Notes under the pieces: model-generated
Databases searched by the model: none
What the model saw: the letters and a program-made list of their open reading frames with translations, nothing else
Told to the model about the DNA's origin: nothing
Part shown: in pieces, positions 57,819-64,000 of the stretch
Layout: every line of letters starts with the position of its first letter
Numbering within the stretch: the first letter of the stretch is position 1
From: Parietaria judaica
Lineage: Eukaryota > Streptophyta > Magnoliopsida > Rosales > Urticaceae
DNA: 64,000 bases
NCBI GenBank assembly: GCA_954871525.1
Contig: OX940868.1
Location: 23,617,056 to 23,681,055, forward strand
Direction of reading: 5' to 3'
Position numbers and translations under genes: made by a program

Positions 57819-60499
57819 CGCTATAAATAAATAAAGAAGTCGTTTTCTTCTATTTGTAGAAGGACGGAACCAAATTTCACATTCCTCGTAAAGAAAAGGC
57901 CGACGAGCAATAACATTAAATTAGAAAGAGTAATTAGCGCCAATACTCGTTAAACTTCAACTATGCTTACGGCTAACACCTTAAACTTTAAAAATAGAAG
58001 CCAGACCCTTAATTTTGAATTCTCTGGCAGAACTTAAAAAATGGTGAAAACACATTTTATGTTTTAGATTTTGGCTATAAATATGAATTCAACTATTATA
58101 AAATATTCATGTTTATTTAATAAACAATCGGTAGTAAAATATAACACATTCATATTTTTTTATATTATTATTTATCATAATGATCGATATTAAAAATTAT
58201 TAATTACATTTAAAAGTAACAATCAAAATCTAAAACATATAAGTGTATTTGTATCATTTCTAATGTTAAGGGGTGCATATGCCAAAATACAAGAGATATC
58301 GAGTGACGCTATTACTTAATTAAAAAAAATCAAATTTTCAATTTTCCCCATCATTATTTAGTGGTGGGAAATCGGTCAAAAGATGTTTAGAACATCGTTT
58401 TATTCCACAAATGGTCCAAATATACGAAACTTCATAGCAGCTCGCATGGACCACTTTCCTCTTGCCGCCTCTACCAATAGCTAGTATTCAATCACATCAA
58501 CATGTATTCGAATATTGTACTTAACTTTAATACACATGTTAGAATATAACGTCACATTCTTTTTAAAAAAATGTTAGTGTTTCTCCGGATCGTAACACGA
58601 TTAAACCCCATAGAACAATCGTTACTTCCAGTTCCCGCAAATTCAAATCTCGTCGTCTTTCAGCGATTCAAACCGTGTGTAGCCTCAACCTAAAAGGGAA
58701 AAAATCGTAGTACTCCATTACAGAGAGCCAAAACTCGAAGCTCGGACGATTGGTGATTTTGTTTTAGAGGGTCTATTAAAGTTGTAACTTGCTCGGTTCG
58801 AGAGGAAAGTGACCGACAAGTGATAAAATCGTCTATAACAAATACACGGGAAGAGATACTTTTTTTCGTTCTTTTTTTATTGTCCAATCATGTCCACTTC
58901 ATAAAAAAAAAAAAAAAAAAATTAGGCATGAATGAAAAACGTAAACTAATAAAATAAAGTCACGTGACGTGATGGTTAATGATTTATGACTAACGGTATA
59001 TAAAAAAAAAGTACCAATGGAGGACGCTTAAAGTTTGGGAATATTCTCTGTGCAAAAATTATATTGAGAATATACCGCTTAATATATTTATTGGCAGAGG
59101 CGGACCCAGGTAGAACCTAACAAGAATAGCAATCCCTTCAGTCCAAATGGAAATCAGCCTCGTATCATTTTCTGAATTCACTATTGCTTATAAGTATTGA
59201 ACCACAAATTTCTCTAAAACAAGAGAAGCATAATACAACGATGTTACGAGAAGAAAACTTATTGGGTACTTCATTTCTCGTGTAACTAAACCTTAATCTT
59301 ACACACCTAGAGACAATCTATTAGAGTTCACTAAAAAAAAAAAAAACCAAGTCAAACCAGAATTCTTTAACCATTCAAATGAATAAATTCTAAACTAGCA
59401 TTCATTGTAACTGAATTTTGGAGATTAGTATTTGTGTTCGTTTAAGACGAGGAAAAACGACAAACAAAAATGATGGCAAACAGATTTAAACGACAACACA
59501 GTAATTGAAAGAAAGTCACGCATCACGATCAATGGAATTACTCTCTGTATATATGATGAATGTAGTTTGATATATTGGCCTTCAATCACAGTTACACATT
59601 AAAAGAATTGAAAAATCCCTATCATTCTATTTCCTATATCTAGGACAAATTTTTATGAAAAGAAAGAAAAACAAAAACTAGGCTATGATCGGCGTAAAAA
59701 TGCCCAACTCGAACGAGTAATTACACCTTGTGCTTTGCTTTGCATTCAATAGTTCAATTTGTACGGTAAAGGTACACAATTTTAAACGTTTTAGAATTTA
59801 CACAATTTTATCATCCAAATAATATCCATATTAATAGCAAATCAGTTATAAATTTTAAACGTGGCAAAATTTGAGGATTATTTCCTTTTTATTATTTGAA
59901 AATTAATTCGAGATTAGCGACGGTTTTAACGGCATTATTTTCATAATTTTTTTTGGTATCTTAAATCATTAAATAGGCACGAAAAATAATAGTAAAAAAG
60001 AGGTTGATTAAAAGGGTATTATAGGAATAAAATTTGATACTAAAAAGCCAATTCATTGAAATTGGTTATTTTGCAAAGATAAAATAAAAGATGGTTATAT
60101 TGCTAATTAAACGTTAGTATGCTATTAGGAGCCATTTCTCTTTTTATTACTCAAATTTTAAAATTAATATTTTTGGGCGGTCTCGGAATTTTTATAAACC
60201 CAGTTTTGGAACTCCAACGAACGGACTAAAAAGTCTTTTGAAGTCATCTCGCCGCAGTGAGATTCATTCACGCCGCAGTGAGTTTCTTTCAAACGACGGA
60301 CCATGAATGTAATTCACAGTTGAAACGGTTTGAACCCGATTTTTTTACTTGTGACCATATATAGATGAATGGAAATCACATTAAGGTGATAAATTACATA
60401 CTTATATTCGGTACAAATTAAGAGAACAAATCTAACACGTGTAACACCACACACATTCTATTTACATCGAATCATTTAACATCGTGTGTACATATGTTT
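57819..60499. other. Intergenic
   Basis: No gene. The reading frame visible at 58690-58887 has no recognisable domain. 57928-58318 has weakly inverted ends (AGTAATTAGCGCCAATACTCG / GAGTGACGCTATTACT), perhaps a decayed MITE. 59030-59760 is a duplicate of 62183-62960. 60181-60499 duplicates the 3' flank of ankyrin gene 2. Confidence 0.5.
59030..59760 (+). repeat. Direct repeat R1 (R2 at 62183-62960)
   Basis: Shared in order by both copies: TTGGGAATATT, AAATTATATTGAGAATA, TCCCTTCAG, CCAAATGGAAATCAGCC, TATTGCTTA(T/C)AAGTA, CTTAATCTTACACACCTAGAG, GTTTAAGACGAGGAAAAACG, ATCAATGGAATTACTCTCTG, and CTAGGCTATGATCGGCGTAA near the end. The pair brackets the collapsed ankyrin copy. R2 adjoins the 3' end of the GT47 gene, so R1 may be the duplicated tail of that gene's 3' region. 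Confidence 0.85.
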
Positions 60500-61484
60500 C
60501 TAGTATAGTACACGCTTAGATGATTGAAAGTGTGCCGTCCGAGACCGATATGTTGAACTCAAAGTATCAATCAAAAGAGGAAATCTCAAACCTACAAACA
60601 AAGTAATAGGAATGCGAGCCAATATAGAGATCAAGAATGGTACCCATTTGAGCCCTTAGTTACAAGCTATGAAAACCGTGGAGCAATTACCAATTTGAAA
60701 ATCAACTTGAGAGGCAACGACTTCTTGAAGTTGGACTCGATGTAGCGCGAAATGAGAATAGATAGGACCATCATTATCGAGATCACATAAGATATGAATG
60801 GTAGGAGCAATTGTCTCAAGTTACTTACGCCTGCACGGGGAGTAATTGGATGGTAGTGTGAGAAAATACACATACAACAAAATTATTCACAATGGACATG
60901 CAAGAGCTTTATGAAGGGTGCATTGCCGGTTCCCACTACCAAGTGAAGGGCATAATTTTTACACTAATAGCTTTAAAGAGTGTGTATTGCCAGTTCTCGC
61001 TCCCAGATGGAGGAAATTGAGGTTTTTGATCAAAATGCTGGTAGCCAAAAGAGTTCGATCTTCATCTATTTCCAATCAGCACTTAACGCAGCGTTGCAGA
61101 GTAGCACGCCCACGCTCAGGTGCTTTCGTCTCGCTTACTCTGAATTCGAAATGAAAAATAGTAATGGTGCATGAAAAAAGAAAGTGCGCACAGGTCTCTC
61201 TATGATTTAACGGTGTATATAGCTCCTACAACATTTTAAATGAAGAATAAAGTGGATGGAAATTTCTATAATATGATTTTGTACTTTGGTGAAAGTGAAA
61301 GCTTACCATTAGCATCAAGGAGATGATGTGAAGGGAATTTTACATGAGCATTGGAATTGAGATTGTTTATATCAACTACCACGTCTTCGGGTAATACTGT
61401 GGTTTTGATGAGCTCAGTCATTTTAGTCCTCGATTGCTCATTGTGTATGGATATCACTGAATTTGAATTCAACACACTTTCCAT
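60500..61484 (-). pseudogene. Collapsed third ankyrin-PGG gene copy
   Basis: Starts with a well-preserved copy of exon 1 (MESVLNSNSVISIHNEQS.., ATG at 61484, donor near 61307) but then keeps only the first part of exon 2. That part is present twice (about 60905-60955 and 60966-61140), with frameshifts. The remaining ankyrin repeats and exons 3 and 4 are deleted. The tail of the last exon survives at 60500-60795, ending with the same SSKRVLY stop context as gene 2 (stop at 60500-60502). Flanks on both sides match those of gene 2 (60181-60499 and 61500-62180). The copy is 2.0 kb where gene 2 takes 4.5 kb. It cannot make a PGG protein. Confidence 0.85.
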
Positions 61485-61496
61485 CACTAAAAGGTC

Positions 61497-63035
61497 ATAA
61501 ATATTCAATATTGCCACTAAGATTGAATCTAGGACCTCTCGGTTAAGGATATTTAATATCTTTTGCACATAATTATATGACCTTTTTAGAAATGGTTTAA
61601 TTAGAAATCCCAACATATTTCTGAATATTAATGTTCAAAGTTGCGAAAATTACATGATATAATTTGAATATTTGAGTATATTTATAATTATACAGTACAT
61701 ATTTTAGTCAAGTTAAGTAAGGCTGAAATGGGTTATGCTAAGATTAGAATAATTGAATCTGAATGGTTGCAAATCAAATGTGTTTTCATTGATTAATATT
61801 GATTAATTCCATTATAAATATTTATAATATTCATTAATATTTTGTGAAACTATATTCATTAATAATTTTCTGGTCGATTTTCAATTTCTTTATTCCATTT
61901 GGTATTTTAAAGGTTAAGGTTTTTCTTAAAAAAATCTAAATATCACTAACAATATATCGTAAGAACATATCAATAAACTATCCCATTAAAATATTTATGA
62001 CGATTTCTCGTACTTTAGTTTATATATGAATATTTTTCATTTATTTTTACTCACTAATTGATATAGAATATTTTATAAATAATAAAAAAAAACAGATATA
62101 TCACTTTTTTCATTTATTTTTCTTCACTAACTGGAGTTGTAGAGAAGAAGAAGAATTGATTTATAATGGACTCTCGCAAAACTTGGGAATATTTGCCGTG
62201 TAAAATTATATTGAGAATAAAATTATATTGAGAATATGCGATTAATATACTTGTAACTTATAAGCAGGGATGAAACCAGTAGGAACCCAACAAAAGTTAC
62301 AGTCCCTTCAGCCCAAATGGAAATCAGCCCCTCCCCATATCTTGAATTCGCTATTGCTTACAAGTACTTATGCCGCAAATCTCTCTAAAATTAGAGAAGC
62401 AAAATAAACCGATATTACGAGAAGAACACTGATTAGGTACTTTATTTCTTACGCAATTAAACCTTAATCTTACACACCTAGAGTAGAGACAATCTATGAG
62501 AGATCACTCAAATTACCGAAACAAAGAGTAGATAAAAAATACAAAAACCCCAAGTCAAATGAAGAAATTCTAAACTAGCATTCTTTGTAATTGAATTTTG
62601 GAGATTAGTATTTGTGTTCGTTTAAGACGAGGAAAAACGACACACAAAAATGTTGTCAAACAGATTTAAAACGACAACAAAGTAATTGAAAGAAAGTCAC
62701 GCACACGATCAATGGAATTACTCTCTGTATATATGATGAATTACACATTCAATGAATTGGAAAATCCCTATCATTTTATTGCCTATATCTATGAAGAAGC
62801 AATTTTAAGAAGAAAAAAATATATATCTAAAAGCATGGACAAAAATTTATAGAAAAAAAAAAAAAAAAACTAGGCTATGATCGGCGTAAAAATGCCCAAA
62901 CTCGAACGAGTAATTACACCTTGTTCTTTGCTTTGCATTCTGTAGCTCAATTTGTACGGTTCACAATTCGCTCCGCTGGTGGAACCGATTCCTGAAGTCA
63001 GCCATGGAATTAAAATGGTGCCAGAGACTGGGCCG
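61497..63035. other. 5' flank of the collapsed copy, R2 repeat and GT47 3' region
   Basis: 61700-62180 aligns with 54390-55440, the 5' intron and leader of gene 2 (shared AATTGAATCTGAATGGTTG, GAACATATCAATAAAC, AATGGACTCTC). 62183-62960 is repeat R2. 62960-63035 lies just after the GT47 stop codon and is probably its 3' UTR. Confidence 0.6.
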
Positions 63036-64000
63036 TCATAGTCTCATTAAAGCAGCTTGGTTCGAGCACAGGCACGAGCAGTCTGGTTCCGTCAAATTCG
63101 TTTTGACGAGGCGTTTCTCACGGTTGATCATCGATTGGATGAGGGGTAGCTTCTGTCCAACCTGGCGCCAGATTTCGTTTATGGTCGCGCTTCCGTATTC
63201 GAAATATTGCTTCGCCTGCATTAAAACGATAATACTTGCCATTCATGTTGATGAAAACAATAGCTAATTTGCAGACCAAACTACTTCCAAAGATATTTAC
63301 GTCACACACCCCGACTGAGCATAACCACCTTTACAGTCATGGCATGAATTTGTCGTGCGTCGCAGTTTCCTAATAAACTTTGAATTTTGCGAAAAGTTTC
63401 CCATAATCATTAAAATATTGACTATTTTTATCAAATCTTTAAGTCGCAGACGATGCACAATGCAAGTAAATAAATTATTATTATTATTATGTATACACGC
63501 ATTAGTATTTGTAAACTTATAATTTGACGAGCACTGTCATTTTAAATGATTAGGGGGGAATTCTTACAATTATAATCACAGGGAATTCATAATCGATGTC
63601 TAAACGAATATCCGATGCACAAATCATAATTGAAGAATTAAAAAACAAATATGAACCGACTAAGTTGATACAAGCACAGAGAGATAAGATGTTCTAACCT
63701 CTTTTAGAGCTCTCTGATATTCGAGAATTCTCTTATCAGAAATCCCTCTGAGCATCGAGACTAAGTATCCCGGCTTCAAAGCCACTGTCGTTTCAACGAA
63801 TATAGCAATGTTCCTGTAGTCTATGACATCTTCGAAAGGCAACTCGATATCGTCGCTGATTATGACCGGAATACACAAACTGACTATCGAATCAAAAAGC
63901 CTGCACGCCGACGGCGTGTCTCCAGCAGGATTCAGGCAGAACTTAGAGGTGTGCATGCCATGCGTAGCAGCACGTCGGTTCTCTCTGGATTGAACTCCGT
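63036..64000 (-). CDS. Exostosin-type glycosyltransferase GT47, 3' end (partial)
   Basis: Last two exons on the minus strand: 64000-63699 (cut by the window edge) and 63215-63036. The intron is GT-AG (63698-63216, phase 0). The first exon has the GT47 signature [20 protein letters not shown], then [19 protein letters not shown] and [20 protein letters not shown]. The second reads [32 protein letters not shown] and ends [18 protein letters not shown]. The CSCLCSNQ tail is like Arabidopsis At1g34270-type proteins, and the core is like ARAD1. Such proteins are Golgi type II membrane glycosyltransferases acting on cell-wall polysaccharides (ARAD1 on pectic arabinan). The sugar specificity of this one cannot be read from the sequence. 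The N-terminal membrane anchor and most of the catalytic domain lie beyond the edge. Confidence 0.9.

Noticed and set aside
57928..58318. Possible MITE with AGTAATTAGCG-like ends
   Set aside because: The inverted similarity is weak and the flanks do not give a convincing TSD.

Overview
This is nuclear DNA from a flowering plant, very probably a eudicot. It is strongly AT-rich, the real genes have GT-AG introns, and the gene content is of plant type: ankyrin/PGG membrane proteins, a GT47 exostosin-type glycosyltransferase, and relics of geranylgeranyl diphosphate synthase and HD-ZIP IV genes. Most of the window is a graveyard of non-autonomous transposons. Many of these can be bounded to the base because their target-site duplications (TSDs) are still readable. 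The species cannot be told from the sequence alone.

Layout. (1) About 0.06-8.1 kb and 23.5-31.0 kb are two diverged copies of one segmental duplication in direct orientation. Each carries a wrecked GGPP-synthase relic. They differ by later insertions: a solo LTR in copy A, and a truncated LTR retrotransposon and a hAT element in copy B. The intact copy acts as the empty site for the other. (2) Two tiny intronless genes, at 5.02 kb (54 aa) and 31.82 kb (60 aa), encode related lysine-rich proteins sharing KEQPxAK and QPxAKxIF motifs. Each sits behind a TATA box and CACGTG (G-box/ABRE-like) elements. I do not recognise the family. (3) 9.4-19.8 kb is rich in Helitron-like termini on the minus strand (GC hairpin plus CTAG), including an exact CTAG|TC head-to-tail junction at 19046/19047. 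A 1.5-kb MULE-type element with a perfect 9-bp TSD follows at 19.76-21.28 kb. (4) 33-46 kb holds three hAT-like elements, one solo LTR, one small MULE-type MITE, an HD-ZIP IV gene fragment and AT-rich filler. (5) 46.8-55.4 kb is a convergent pair of five-coding-exon ankyrin-PGG genes. A collapsed third copy lies at 60.5-61.5 kb. (6) The right edge holds the 3' end of an exostosin (GT47, ARAD/At1g34270-like) gene on the minus strand.

The ankyrin genes are paralogs: internal exons 3 and 4 have identical lengths (147 and 434 nt). The plus-strand copy has lost its fourth transmembrane helix by a small frameshifting deletion, and its third intron carries a duplicated, transposon-split copy of exon 3. 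No operon-like or pathway cluster is present. The most unusual items are the small KEQPxAK protein pair, the tandem Helitron junction, the intronic exon duplicate and the datable empty-site/insertion pairs. All exon structures and family names come from reading the sequence and from knowledge of the families. No search or gene-prediction program was run.
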